From: Palaemon carinicauda
Taxonomy: Eukaryota > Arthropoda > Malacostraca > Decapoda > Palaemonidae
Assembly (NCBI RefSeq): GCF_036898095.1
Contig: NC_090728.1
Location: forward strand, 85,275,914 to 85,339,913
Length of the DNA: 64,000 bases
Reading direction: 5' to 3'
This document shows positions 14,455-25,668 of this stretch, one piece after another (position 1 is the first letter of the stretch; every line of letters begins with the position of its first letter). A model generated the notes under the pieces. That model did no database searches and was not told where the DNA came from. It saw only the letters and a list, made by a program, of their open reading frames with translations. Made by a program: the position numbers and the translations under genes.

Positions 14455-14660
14455 TGAAAATTTCTTTATAAAGATTTTCTTTGTTTTATTATGGTGTGCA
14501 TTTACAAAAAGATTTGATTTTGCTCCTACACGTGATGCTCCAATGTAAAGCTGACCATGCGGAAGGCATGGTTCCTCAAGATGCGATCCTGCAACTTTTA
14601 GTATTTAATCTTGACTTTTATTGATGGACATAGCAAAAGAAAGTCGTAAAGCTGCTCTGA
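14455..14660 (-). pseudogene. Helitron-type PIF1 helicase relic (C-terminal motifs)
   Basis: The minus strand reads FAMSINKSQ, a stop, LKVAGSHLEEPCLPHGQLY, GASRV and NLFVNAHHNKTKKI. This matches the end of PIF1-like helicases of Helitrons: the AMTINKSQGQT motif, then the HGQLYVALSRV motif VI, then the short C-terminal tail. One in-frame stop and the loss of the upstream Rep and helicase domains show a fragment. No Helitron CTRR hairpin end was identified next to it. Confidence 0.7.
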
Positions 14661-15004
14661 TAGACCTACTCTGGAGGTTCTGGTGTTCCTTTGATGTGAT
14701 CCTTTCCTCCATATTCCTACCACACCGTCATTATGTTTTGGTTCATAAATCATTCCAGATTTCTGAGCTGTTTGGCATGTGTTCCATTATATTTTAAATT
14801 TAGCCATTCTTTAGGTGTATGATTATCAAGGATAAGATATACAAAATTATTTTTCCTAATTTTAGGAAGATATATCTTAATGATGTACCGGTATTCATTT
14901 ACATTTCTTATCCATACAAATCACTGATGACATGGAGTGTTCAACGGTCACCTGTACCAGGGAGGTCAATTTATCCTGCGGCCACTAGACCTGCCGGAAT
15001 CTAG

Positions 15005-16423
15005 GAAGTTGCCATGTTTCCAAGGGATCCACTGCAATCTGGGACAATACTGACTGCAATGTTTGCATGGATCTCATTCAAATTGGCTTCTATGCCACTG
15101 ACGTCTCCTTGGACGTCCGTGATCGAAGTAGGAAGATGCTCCGACACTGGGTAAGAGGCATCTAGAAAAGCTCTCAACAAGGTGCCCCTTATCTTCCTTC
15201 TCTGGAACTGAAGGACCTCCTCTTTCTCAAGGCTGAGGTGTCCTCTGATTTTAGTCACTAGTTACCGACGGTCCAACTACCGTCAGTACCAGCAATTCAT
15301 GCAGACGATGAAGTCCGAGACACTCTGCAAGTCATGAGCCTGGACATGGACAACATGTCTACTACTTCTTCTGTTTCATCAGAGAAGGAGAGGATCCTGC
15401 TGACCAAGGAAGCCTCGGAAGAGTCATTGGATGTATATCAGGTGAGTGCAGCTCCCAATGCCTCGTTACTTTCTACCCAAACCCCAGTTTCCATCTCCAC
15501 CCCAATTCTGATATTAGACAAACCTTCGCTATGCAGTAATTTAGAACTAAAAGCGTCCATGAAAGCTTTCATGGAAAACTTAACCGCTGAATATAAACGT
15601 TCTCAAGCAGATCTATTGGCAAGGATAAAAGCTTTACAACAGGCACCTGCTTCTAAGGCTCCACCAACTTCGAGCCTACCAGAATGCACAGTTAAGAATC
15701 ATTGCTGCTATGCTGAGAATATGGCCTTAACAGAATGGTTCCTTCATATTGGTGATGGTTTGGGTTCCAAGCCAGTTTCGGACTTGGAATTTTTCCATCG
15801 ATCGATAGCTATCCTTACTGTTACGTAAGGCTTAATTCGGATGTGTCCATTAGGAATGATACGATCCCTAAGTAAACAATTATTCTGGATCATGGTGAGG
15901 CTCAATCCCTTTTGGTTGGGGAGTTGAAGACAGCTGAATTTACTGACACCCAACTTTCTGCCTTTGGCAAGAAACAGGCCACTTTTGTGGCCCCTATAGA
16001 TACTGTCTTCCCCTTTGCCTCTAAAAGTTTAGAGGCCGTATTGAAAGCAGTAAACGAGAACAGAACCGTTCCAGTGCTAGAGGAATGTAAACCTGTCTCT
16101 CTAGCCATTCCTTATGATTCAAACAATTGGGAGGACGTCCAACAAACATTCACTGTTGGAAAACTAGATAAAGATGTAGGAGGCAAAGAGTTTAATGAGA
16201 AACTGCCTAATATTATTGAAGGTAGAACTGGAAGCTACAGAGTGTATTTCTGCCTCTTTATCCTTTTAATCTTTTCTAAAGATGCTTATTGGAAACTCTT
16301 CCAAATCTGGTCTCTTCCCTGTTTTGGCTAAAACTCACCTAATATTGTTTCATACGGATCTCCATGCTTTCGTCCGAACCAGAAGAGCCTGTAGATAACA
16401 CGTCCTAGCCGCTGATATGATAA
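15005..16423 (+). pseudogene. Retroelement gag relic, probably DIRS-like
   Basis: Three or more frames join up in order. First a stretch around 15020-15170 reads CMDLIQIGFYATDVSLDV and later LPSLELKDLLF. A Ser/Thr-rich middle follows (15334-15828, with a predicted helical segment). Then TIILDHGEAQSLLVGELK and the frame at 15912-16230 (GKKQATFVAP, GGKEFNEKLPN), and a tail around 16320-16423 (THLILFHTDLHAFVRTRRACR). I recognise this order as a gag type found beside crustacean DIRS-like elements; that link is memory-based. There are several shifts and a stop. No RT follows, so it is a fragment. Confidence 0.5.
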
Positions 16424-17930
16424 ATTTCTTGATTCTTTCCGTAATTTTAGCACAAACAGTTAAAAACAATTCTACTTATAAAATTTCATCTGATGTTTCA
16501 TTTCGTTGTGAGCCTATTTTCTAATTATACTGTATATATTTATTACAACCGTTGTCTGGTTGTTGTCATTCCTACTTTTGTCATTAGTTTCTATCATTAT
16601 TATTATGTATGTTTAAAGGTGGTTATTTGCCAATTGAATCATGTTTAGGCATTGATAGACTTGTCATAAGAAACTCGAATGAGAGTAGTTAAGAATGGGT
16701 TAGTTACCATACTAACTAGCTCCTTTTGGTGTAAAAATTTGTTACTAAATTCTTTAAATTTGAAAATTATTTAAAAAAACAAACTGATTATTTCCCCATC
16801 AGGATTTATTTTTCCTTCCCTTCCTTCTCTCTTCCTACATTATTATTTTTTCTTTCATGCGCTAAACGAAAAAAATATTAAACTCCCTCTCTCTCTCCCA
16901 AGGAAATCTAAAAAGATAATTATCTTTATCTGTCACTCTCATCAAAGCTCCGGACAAAGACATGAGATACATGGATATCAAAGATGGATAGGATCAAGGC
17001 AATGGCACTTATTTAGATAAAATCTGTTTGACTGTTGGTCCATTGTATGGATTATGGCTGTCCGGATCTTGGGCAAGTCGGTAACCTGGCAACTCGGGAT
17101 TCCAACTTTGGGCTTGTGGCTGTTGTCTTTATGGCTTTTGGGTTTCTGCCCGGCTCCCATGTATATGTACGTGCGAGTCTTTATAATATGAAATCTATTG
17201 GTCCCCTATGAAATTTTTTTGGATCCACCAGTGAATAGAACCACCAGGTAATCCTGGAGGAGTTAAACTAGTGTTTGAAATAGTTGAGGTTAGGCCTGAA
17301 ATATTACTCTGAACTGAAAACTAAATGGATTTCTGTGCTACCACAAAAGGATTTAATGATGTTAATTTCCTAACAGGACTAACAAATTTCAAACTAGTTG
17401 GGTTGTAATAACAACAAAGACTGGGGTGGCAGTATTGTCATCATTCCCTGTTGAAAAGCAACTAGCCTAATCTTCTCTGCTAACAGAAAGCCTATTAAAA
17501 CACTAGATTTAACTGTAAAAGAAAGTATTTCAAGAACATTTCTGACATTTTTACCCAACAAAACTTCCAACCCTGTAATTACAGGTTATCGTATATCAGT
17601 AATGCTGGGCTCAAAGAAGGAAATTATATTGAAATTTATTTCTAGGTAAGGTAACTTTAGTCTTATTCAAGAAAAAATGTCTTTGAAGTATCTTAAACTT
17701 ACAGACTAACTGAATCTATAATTAGCAGCCATTCATAGTAATAGTAATAACAATTTAACAACCTATCCACAGTGAAAAGGGGTAATTAAGAAGTATATAC
17801 TATACTGTATATTTTTAAAGGCAACTGTCTGAATACTCTGAGGAAAAAGTGGCAGCAGAAGTTAACTTAAAAAAAACTTATAATGGACTTTTACCAATAA
17901 GATTTAATTTAACACATATCTCCATGATGA
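16424..17930. other. Non-coding stretch, nothing recognised
   Basis: AT-rich sequence without open frames of note. A 60-codon frame at 16978-17160 has no recognisable motif. Confidence 0.45.
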
Positions 17931-18077
17931 TATTTTCATAATAAAATAAATTTTTTAACATGCTTACCCGCTGGTTATATAAGAATGGCTAAAGTCCCTG
18001 GACGCCTGGTAGATATGCCAGGTGTATACTAGCACCCTTGCGGTAGACAGGCCGAACTATTCCAACCAATTCAGACC
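17931..18077. repeat. DIRS A 3' inverted terminal repeat
   Basis: Contains CTTACCCGCTGGTTATATAA and continues to AACCAATTCAGACC. It is the inverted partner of 23960-24112 over about 150 bp with scattered differences. The outermost bases match the complement of the first half of the ICR, which fixes the left end at about 17931. Confidence 0.85.
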
Positions 18078-18124
18078 TTCCATGCCCCTTGGCCTCTAGA
18101 GGGGAGGAGGGTGGGATTATAACT

Positions 18125-18220
18125 TATATAACCAGCGGGTAAGTATGTTCAAAAATTTATTTTATTATGAAAATATTTTTTAAAATAAAACTTACCCGCT
18201 GGTTATATAAGAATGGCTGA
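18125..18220. repeat. DIRS A internal complementary region (ICR)
   Basis: Two halves back to back: an AACCAGCGGGTAAGTATGTT half complementary to the left end of the element, then an AATAAAACTTACCCGCTGG half resembling the inverted right end. This is the template-like junction that DIRS elements are thought to use to close the circle. The second half fits the present right end less well than in element B, so the right end may have diverged. Confidence 0.8.
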
Positions 18221-18586
18221 TTGCCACCCTTGGTAGTGGGTCAGAGACAGCAACGTAATTGGAAATTCACCTAAGAGTTAAATATAACAAACTTAAGAGG
18301 TTCGTACCTGATAAGGAAGCTGACTGCAATGGTTCTCTGCCTCATTCTGTCTGCTATCCTTAGGAGATCCAGCGGTCCACCCAGGGGGCTGAAGATCTCT
18401 ATGAGCTGTCAAACGGTGCCATAACCTACAACTTGACAGGACCTGAACTAATACCCTTTTTCTGGGCACTCTCAAGGAACAAAATGACCACCTGACCAAA
18501 TCAAAGATTGCGGAAGACTGACGACCAATCTCCACACAACCATAAAAACTATACAAATTCCAAGAAGAAGAAAAAGGTACTATGAA

Positions 18587-19764
18587 TTAGGGGAGCGTAG
18601 TGGTAGATCCTTCACCTACTACTGCATTCGCCACAACGAATGGACCCAAAGTGTAGCAGTCATCATAAAGAGTATGGAAACGTTTCAAATAATGGGATGC
18701 GAATACAGATTTACTTCTCCAAAAAGTTGTATCCATTATGCTTTGCAGAGAACGATTTTGTTTAAAAGCCACCGAAGTAGCTACGGCTCTAACTTCGTGC
18801 GTCTTGACCTTGAGCAGCTTAAGGTCTGCCTCACCACACTGGGTGTGAGCCTCTCTAATCAAGAGCCTTATAAAGAAGGATAAGGCGTTCTTCGACATAG
18901 GCAGTGTAGGCTTCTTAACTGCACACCAAAGAGCCTCTTAGTTGCCTCTCAATTTTTTTGTTCTGTCCAAATAGAACCTTAGTGCTCTAACAGGACAGAG
19001 CATCTTCTCCAACTCCTCGGCCCCTACATCATAGAGATTAGCAATCTCAAAAGACTTAGGCCATGGATGGGAAGCAAGTTCATTCTTGGCCAGAAAATCA
19101 AGCTGCAAGGAGCATATGGCTTTCCCGTCTCGGAAACTAATGTTCTTGCTCAAAGCGTGAATCTCACTGACTCTTTTAGCTGTCGCCAAACTGACCAAGA
19201 AAAGAGTCTTCAAGGTTATGTCTTTAAAAGAGGCCGAGTGCAAAGGCTCGAATCTGTCACTCATGAGGAATTTAAGAACAACATCCAAATTCCAGGCAGG
19301 CGATTCTTGTTGTCGCCTCTTACAAGTTTCAAAATACCTAAGAAGATCTTGTAGGTCTTTATTGTTGGAGAGATCCAAATCTCTGTGTCTGAAAACAGCT
19401 GCCAGCATACTTCTGTACCCCTTGATAGTCGAGGAGGGAAAGTTATGCTTAATTCTAAGATCTAAGAAGAAATCGGCAATCTGTGCTATAGAGGTACTGG
19501 ATGAAGAAACCGAGTTAGCTCTACACCATTCTCTGAATACCTCCCACTTGGACTGATACACCCTGATGGTAGAAGACCTCCTTGCTCTTGCAATAGCCTT
19601 GGCTGCCTCCTTCGAAAATCCTCTAGATCTTGCGAGTTTATCGATAGTCTGAAGGCAGTCAGACGTAGAGCTCGGAGGTTTAGATGGTTTCTTGGCAAGT
19701 GAGGTTGTCTGAGAAGATCTGCTCTTAATGGTAGGCTTCTCGGAACGTCCACCATCCATTCCAG
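18587..19764 (-). pseudogene. DIRS A tyrosine recombinase (one in-frame stop)
   Basis: The DIRS YR joins the cDNA circle into the genome using an Arg-His-Arg-Tyr active site. Visible: an N-terminal SAM-like part (SSTIRVYQSKWEVFREWC, then STIKGYRSMLAAVFRH), the first catalytic Arg in ATAKRVSEIHAL, HEVR as the HxxR box, a Trp in TTFWRSKS, and the Tyr in SHYLKR. The frame runs unbroken from upstream, where it overlaps the RT frame, except for a TAA at about 18938-18940. Element B has Ser at that site, which points to a point mutation. All four catalytic elements are present, so this copy is one substitution from an open frame, although its RT region is damaged. Confidence 0.8.
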
Positions 19765-21177
19765 CTACTTTTGATTGATATGGAGGTTTTCTTGCTCTTT
19801 TGTCCACAGACCCGAGATTTCTGCCTTCCCTAAGGTTGCTCCCCACCCCGAGTTTGAGGCGTCGGAAAACAACACAAGGTCTGGGCTCTTTTGCTCCAAC
19901 AAGAGGCCCTCCTGAAGTCTGCATACGTTGTTCCACCACTGAAGGTGTGTTCTTATGGGATTCGTAATGGGAATACTTTCCCTGTCGAGACTGTCCCCTT
20001 TCTTCCAATGATAATTGAGATGAAATTGAAGGGGGCGTAAGTGCAGACTCCCCAGTGACACAAACTTTTCCAGTAACGAGAGGGTCCCCAGAAGACTCAT
20101 CCACTCCCTCACCGAACTGACGTCCTTTTTTATAAAGGCACAAAGCTTTAAGAGAGCTGATTGAATCCTTGCAGGCGACAGAAAAGCCTGAAAAGTCTGA
20201 CTCTGAATCTCCATCCCCAAATAAAGAATCTTCTGGGATGGAGTCAGCTGTGACTTCTTTGAACTCACTAGGAGTCCTAATTCCTTTGACAAATTCAATG
20301 TCAGCTGAAGATCCTTCAAACAGCGATCGGCCGAGGGGGCTCTTATGAGCCAATCGTCCAAGTACAGGGAGGCTCTGATGCCCCTTGAGTGTAGCATGCT
20401 CGCCACATTTAGCATGATCTTTGTGAATACCAGAGGAGCTATGCTGAGACCGAAACATAAGGCCCAGAACTGGAAGACTTCCTTCCCATACACGAACCTC
20501 AGATAACCTCTGCAACTCGGATGTAGTGGGACATGAAAGTAAGCGTCCTGGAGGTCCAATGATACCATCCACTCGCCCTTCCTTACTGCTGCCAGCACGG
20601 TTTTCTGAGTTTCCATGGTGAACTTCAAATTCTGGACGTAGCTGTTGAGGGCACTTCCATCCAGAACTGGTCTCCATTCCCCCGAACGCTTGGAGACCAA
20701 GAACAAACGGTTGTAAAACCCTGGCGATTTTAAGTCCCGCACCCTCTCTATTGCTTTTTTCTCTAGCAAGAGAGACATCTGAAGCCGCATGGCTTGCCTC
20801 TTTAATCCTTCCCTGTATTTGGGCGAGAGATCCATAGGATCTGTGGCTAGCGGAGGTTTTGAGAAGAATGGGATTTTGTATCCTTCCTTTAAAACAACAA
20901 CGGACCAAGGGTCCGCTCCTCTTCTCTCCCAGGCCTGCCAGAAGTAATTCAGCCTGGCCCCTACTGCTGTCTGAAGGAGAGGGCAGTCAGACTCTCCCTC
21001 AACTGGATTTAGCTCCTCTTTCCTTGGACTTCTTCCCGTTGGGCCTGAAGTTACCCCTTCCGGCAGGTTTACCACGAAAGGGCTAAGTGGATTGTGAAAA
21101 TGAAGTAACGTCCTTTGGTCTACGGGAAGGGAAAGAAGTAGGCAGCACCTTCCTAGCTGTCTTGGCAACCAGATCAT
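19765..21177 (-). CDS. DIRS A reverse transcriptase, RNase H truncated
   Basis: The open frame of 470 codons encodes a DIRS-type RT that copies element RNA. Residues about 80-350 hold the RT: FYNRLFLV near 154, the catalytic Asp of motif A in SLDLQDAYFHVPLH near 206-219, and YLDD at 272-275. RNase H begins with the first acidic motif (SDASNSGWGA near 438) and reaches HINQK, then stops. Element B continues there with KELLAVLLALK and a further NADN motif. About 550 bp present in B are missing, so the catalytic set of RNase H is incomplete. The first roughly 50 residues overlap the end of gag in another frame. Confidence 0.8.
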   Translation of the reverse strand: MIWLPRQLGRCCLLLSLPVDQRTLLHFHNPLSPFVVNLPEGVTSGPTGRSPRKEELNPVEGESDCPLLQTAVGARLNYFWQAWERRGADPWSVVVLKEGYKIPFFSKPPLATDPMDLSPKYREGLKRQAMRLQMSLLLEKKAIERVRDLKSPGFYNRLFLVSKRSGEWRPVLDGSALNSYVQNLKFTMETQKTVLAAVRKGEWMVSLDLQDAYFHVPLHPSCRGYLRFVYGKEVFQFWALCFGLSIAPLVFTKIMLNVASMLHSRGIRASLYLDDWLIRAPSADRCLKDLQLTLNLSKELGLLVSSKKSQLTPSQKILYLGMEIQSQTFQAFLSPARIQSALLKLCAFIKKDVSSVREWMSLLGTLSLLEKFVSLGSLHLRPLQFHLNYHWKKGDSLDRESIPITNPIRTHLQWWNNVCRLQEGLLLEQKSPDLVLFSDASNSGWGATLGKAEISGLWTKEQENLHINQK

Positions 21178-23748
21178 GGGTAGCCTCCTGGGTCAGCGCA
21201 GCGGCAACTTCCCTTACCAACTCTTGCAGGAATAGCGCAGAAGACACGGGTGCAAAAAGTAACTCCGATCTCTGAAAAGGAGTGACCCCCACGGAGAGGA
21301 AAGAACGCATAGTTGCCCTCTTCTTCACAACTCTGGCTGTGAATAGGGCAGCCAATTCGTTTGAACCGACCCTAACTGCCTTGTCCATACATGAAATTAG
21401 TTGAATGAGGTTACTAGTGTCAGTGCCCTTCATTTCCGACACTTTCCTCCCCAAGGCTCCCAGAGACCAGTCCAGAAAGTTAAACACTTCGAAAGCCCTG
21501 AACATGCCTTTCAAGAGATGGTCGAACTCAGACATAGAACACCACACTTCAATCTTCCTCATAGCTAGCCGACGAGAATTCTACTAGGCTCGAGAAATCT
21601 CCCTGGACAGAGGCAGGAACTCCCAAGCCTAAGACCTCTCCTGTCTCATACCAAACACTAGACTTGGAGGCTAGTCTGGCAGGAGGAAAAGCGAAACACG
21701 TCTTGCCAACGGCTTTCTTTGAATCCATCCACACTCCCATTAACATTAATGTCCTCTTAGAGGAGCGAGAGAGTACCATCTTCGTGAACATAGACGCTCT
21801 TGCTGATTTACCAAGGGTAAATTCCGAAGGCGGAGAACGCGGGGCTACAGGAGTAAAATGGTCAGGGAATAACTCCGTAAAGACCAGCATTAACTTCTTG
21901 AGGTCCACCGAATGTTGAGGCAGTTTATCCTCTTCTCCCTCCGATATCGTCCAGTGGTTCATCCGGGGAGAAAACCTCATCCTGCTCCTCTTCCGAAAAA
22001 TCAGCCGTCGCAGCAGTGCCTTGTTCAGAGGCGACGTTCCTGCGTCAGTTCTGAAGTGGGTGCGCTTGCGCTGTTCACTATTCCCATCTACAATACGTTC
22101 ACTAGCCTTGCGTTTGTTGTCATGTTCGGTTTGTGGAATAGTATCCAACTGACGCGAGGCGACAAGGGTCGACTGACGTGTGGCGTCATGGATTGGCTGA
22201 CACGTGGCGTCATGGGTTGACTGACGTGTGCTGTCGTGGGTAGACTGACGCACGGCGTCATGGGATGACTGACGTGTGCCGTCATGAGTAGACTGACGTG
22301 CAGTGTCATGGGTTGCCTGACGCATAGCGTCTGACTGACGCTGACGCTCCGCGGTGTCATGGGTTGACTGACGCGTAACGTCTGTCTGCCGTTGACGCTG
22401 ATGCTCCGTATCGCGTCAGCTTCCGTCCTGCCGCTTAGCGGCCTGTTCCGTTGTTTGGCGAACGTTGTCGCATTTGGAAGACTGACGTTTGGCGCTATGA
22501 GCGGTCGATTGATGCTGAGAAGCAGGTCCCTGACGAGACGCATCCACCTCAACCTGTCGTTGAACTCTGCGGCTGGGAGATCGCCTGTGCGATAACGCGT
22601 CAGTACCGGAGACAACAGGCCGCCTGTGCGACAACGCGTCTAAACCGGAAGACTGACGACCAACCGCACTGCCAACAGCAGGCCGATAAGATTGCATAAG
22701 CGACGAGAGTTGCTGCTTCATGCCCAACAGCATAGACCATTTGGGATCACCCTTAGGTGACACGCGTGCAGCCTCTTCCAATGCAAATTCGCCTTCCTCA
22801 TCGCTTCCCACTTTCAGGAGATGAACACCAGTCTGATGGAAGCGGCGGTGCATGAACCGTAACACCAGAACCAGGGATCAGCTCCGAATCTGACTGCACC
22901 AAACCTTTATCTATTTCAGAACCCCCGCCAGAGCGTTTTGCAGGTGAACACTCACCAAGGGACTGAAAATGCTCAGGTGTATCCCAATGGCTACAGCCAG
23001 GTTGTTGCGGAGGAGAATCGTGCTGCTGAACCACTGCGTGTGCTTTTCTCTAAAGAGGTCTAGAGGCTTGACGCCAGACCTCGTCACTCGTAACTTCATC
23101 CGAAGATGGCGATAATGCACTAACCTCACCTTTCCTAAGGTGAAGATGAGCAACCTGTGATACGCTTGAGGGGACGTCTGCGCGAGTGATGACGCCTCTC
23201 GTTCCCTTTCGCCGTTACTTCTCCCATGGGTTCGGGAGCTTGAAAGAGGTCTTAGGCTAGACAAACGACAGGATCGCGCAGACGCACCCTCCACAACACT
23301 AAACACATTAGGCGAACTTTTCGCACTTGATAGGTCGCCTGTGCGACAACTTTTAAGCAAATTAATTTCGGACATAATTTGGTTCTTGTCCGCCGCTAAA
23401 GATTCAACTCTTACGCCGAGAGCTTGAATTGCGGACAACATATCCTTCATCGTAGGTTCCTTCGGTTCCTGATCTACCACTACGGGGTTTAATGACATTG
23501 GATACAGGTAAATCTACAGAACGAGAAGAACTGCGTCAAATTCTGCTTCTGTCTAGTCTCTGAGTATAGCGCTCAAAAGCTAACCACTCCCTTTCGGTTA
23601 AAGAAAAGCATTCTTCGCACCGATCCCCAAAAGTACAAGTTTTACCCCTACATTTTACACAAATCGTATGAGGATCAATAGAAGCTTTAGGAAGACGAGT
23701 ATGACATCCTTTAATACACTTCCTATATACAGGGGAGGGGTCGGCCAT
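21083..23748 (-). pseudogene. DIRS A gag-like ORF (multiple breaks)
   Basis: Gag-like nucleic-acid-binding and particle protein of DIRS elements. The start is the Met at 23748 (MADPSPVYRKC), followed by a Cys-rich knuckle with CIKGC, CVKC and CEEC. After a TGA near 23536 a frame change leads to a short predicted coiled coil (KDMLSAIQALG, VESLAADKN) in 22911-23498. A low-complexity region with 8-residue repeats follows, then the best-conserved part: SEFTLGKSA, MGVWMDSKKAVGKT and GVPASVQGDFSSLV (21549-21800) and, after another shift near 21560, the segment 21083-21562 with LLKGMFRAFEVFNFLD and CMDKAV. The same blocks occur in B. Too many breaks for function. Confidence 0.75.
22149..22316. repeat. 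24-bp tandem repeat in DIRS A gag (8-codon unit)
   Basis: Seven consecutive 24-bp units starting with CTGACG on the plus strand, with degenerate continuation to about 22385. On the minus strand they encode an 8-residue unit of type xxRQSTHD. Element B has a different repeat of the same period at the same place in gag. Confidence 0.9.
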
Positions 23749-23959
23749 ATTGAAGTTATATGAGAGATCAAAACATAAACAAGGGTCAAAACTATCTAAA
23801 TTAACCCAAAACAACAAAGATTTCAAAATAATATGAAAGAGAAATCAATAAAGTGAAGCCCAAAACCAAAAGACAGTGTACATCACCAAATAAACCGTCC
23901 AAAACAAAGTAAGTTGCGAGTGAATTCCAATCGTTCCAGCCAGCAATGGCGGCAGAGAA

Positions 23960-24112
23960 GGTCTGAATTGGTTGAAATAGTTCAGCCTGTCTACCACGAG
24001 GGCGCTAGTATACATCTGGCATATCTGCGATTGCCGGAAGATTTTGAATTTCTGCCGGGCGTCCAGGGACTTTAGCCATTCTTATATAACCAGCGGGTAA
24101 GTATGTTTAAAA
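23960..24112. repeat. DIRS A 5' inverted terminal repeat
   Basis: Inverted partner of 17931-18077. It ends with AACCAGCGGGTAAGTATGTT and a short A/T tail; the exact right end, 24112 plus or minus a few bases, is inferred from the ICR. Confidence 0.8.
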
Positions 24113-25611
24113 ATCATTTGTTTACAATTTGCATGCTAATGTTGAGGTTCAAGAGGGAAAGCAACGGCACCTTCACCATAATACCTATGCATTATTTTGT
24201 GAATAAAACTTTTATCATTTTTATCTATATTTCTTCACTGAATACAAATAACCCACTATAATCTCTAAACCTACTTCATAGTAAGCCTCGTAATGATAAT
24301 AAAAGCACGAGTGTTAATATTTGTCCAACTAACGTAAACCTGATAAGCTAGTAGACAAGCTTGCAAGAAAACGAAAGGCATCATCATTTAGAATGTGATG
24401 CAACCAACCAGCTTTAGCTGGTACATAACCAACAACATTAAACAGTTATGAGAACCTTACGATATGATAAGCTATGTCCTCAATTGAAAAATGAGGTTAC
24501 TTAGAGAACTTACTTTACCAAGGGAGGGGTATAATGATGCAGAATACCAACTTGGTCTTCTGGTTCTCAATCTAGATGTTTAAAATAGCAACTAGGAATG
24601 CAGGAATTATGGGCTTAGCAGCAGAAGGATCTAAGGTAATTGAAAAATTTGAGGCGCTAAGAGAGGATCTCGAAAGTAAAGCACAGTGATCATTCAGAAC
24701 CCATACTGAATGAAACACTATGTGACTATGACCACTATATTAACTATGAAAGTCAGGTGAGGGTAAGCAGCTGAGCAGGCAAGTCAGACGTACTGATTAC
24801 AAACGAGAGGTCGCTGCCGTTCCGAGAATAACAAAGGAAGTTAAATATGTTAAGAGCTTTTAAGGCTCATTGTTAACAAACCTTGCCTGGCAGTGAGTAT
24901 TTGGTATGTCATATCATCATCAACTTCCCAAAATATAACTAGCCTGGTCTTCTCTGGATTTCCCTTTGAACTTTAAAAAAAAAGTTACATTATCATAGAA
25001 ATAATACCACTTGGGTCTACACCTCCATCAGTAACAGTGTTTCAATTTTATGGGATCAAAAAGCTGAACTAGTTAGTTTAGCATCAGGAAAACAGGAATG
25101 AGGAAGATTGAATATCTAATTGCTTTGCTTACTGTCAGACATCAACCTTAAGCGTTGCCATTTCCTTTGGACAGTGAGTGACAGGTCAAACGGATTTAAG
25201 TAAAAGTGGAACTGTTAAATCTACACTAAATGGTGTACATTTAATAGAAGCGCACCATTTATATTCCTGGGTTGTACCAGAAATTGTATTTTTTTTTATG
25301 GTTAAATTGTATGTACTTTTCTTTCGAAGCATAAACACTGAGAAACAGGTTTTAGCTGAGTATAGTCAAATCTGATATATTATTCTCTTAATAAGCATGA
25401 CTGATTTTATCCTTGATCAGATTTACTCTCAAGAGACCAATAGCCTTAACTCAAATGCAAAACATCACTCTCGAAGGTATATATGAATCCTCAGATTTTT
25501 AGGATCTGTACATACAAGAAAAATATCTTCCATATTAAAATAATTTAATTGTAACTATTCTCTCATGTTATGGCTGTCAAACATAAAAATATTAAAAATG
25601 TTTTAAAAATT
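24113..25611. other. Non-coding stretch between DIRS A and the WDR43 3' end
   Basis: No open frame, RNA gene or repeat recognised. It probably includes the distal 3' flank of the WDR43 gene. Confidence 0.4.
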
Positions 25612-25617
25612 TTTAAT
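25612..25617 (-). terminator. Candidate poly(A) signal of WDR43 (ATTAAA)
   Basis: ATTAAA on the minus strand about 52 bases after the stop codon, in very AT-rich sequence. Position and variant fit a poly(A) signal, but chance occurrence is likely in this composition. Confidence 0.3.
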
Positions 25618-25668
25618 AAAACTTTGGAAAGAAAACAATCACATAACATGTCCAACATTCATGGATGA

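Larger units (their letters stand above)
17931..24112 (-). mobile_element. DIRS-type retrotransposon, element A (defective)
   Basis: A full-length but disabled DIRS element coding on the minus strand. In element orientation: 5' inverted terminal repeat (23960-24112), gag (about 21083-23748), reverse transcriptase (19765-21177), tyrosine recombinase (18587-19764), internal complementary region (18125-18220) and 3' terminal repeat (17931-18077). DIRS elements move through a circular DNA intermediate joined by the recombinase and leave no long target duplication; none is seen. Compared with element B, most of RNase H and the recombinase lead segment are deleted, and gag and the recombinase carry stops or shifts. 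It lies about 1.6 kb beyond the WDR43 stop codon, in the same orientation. Confidence 0.88.
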
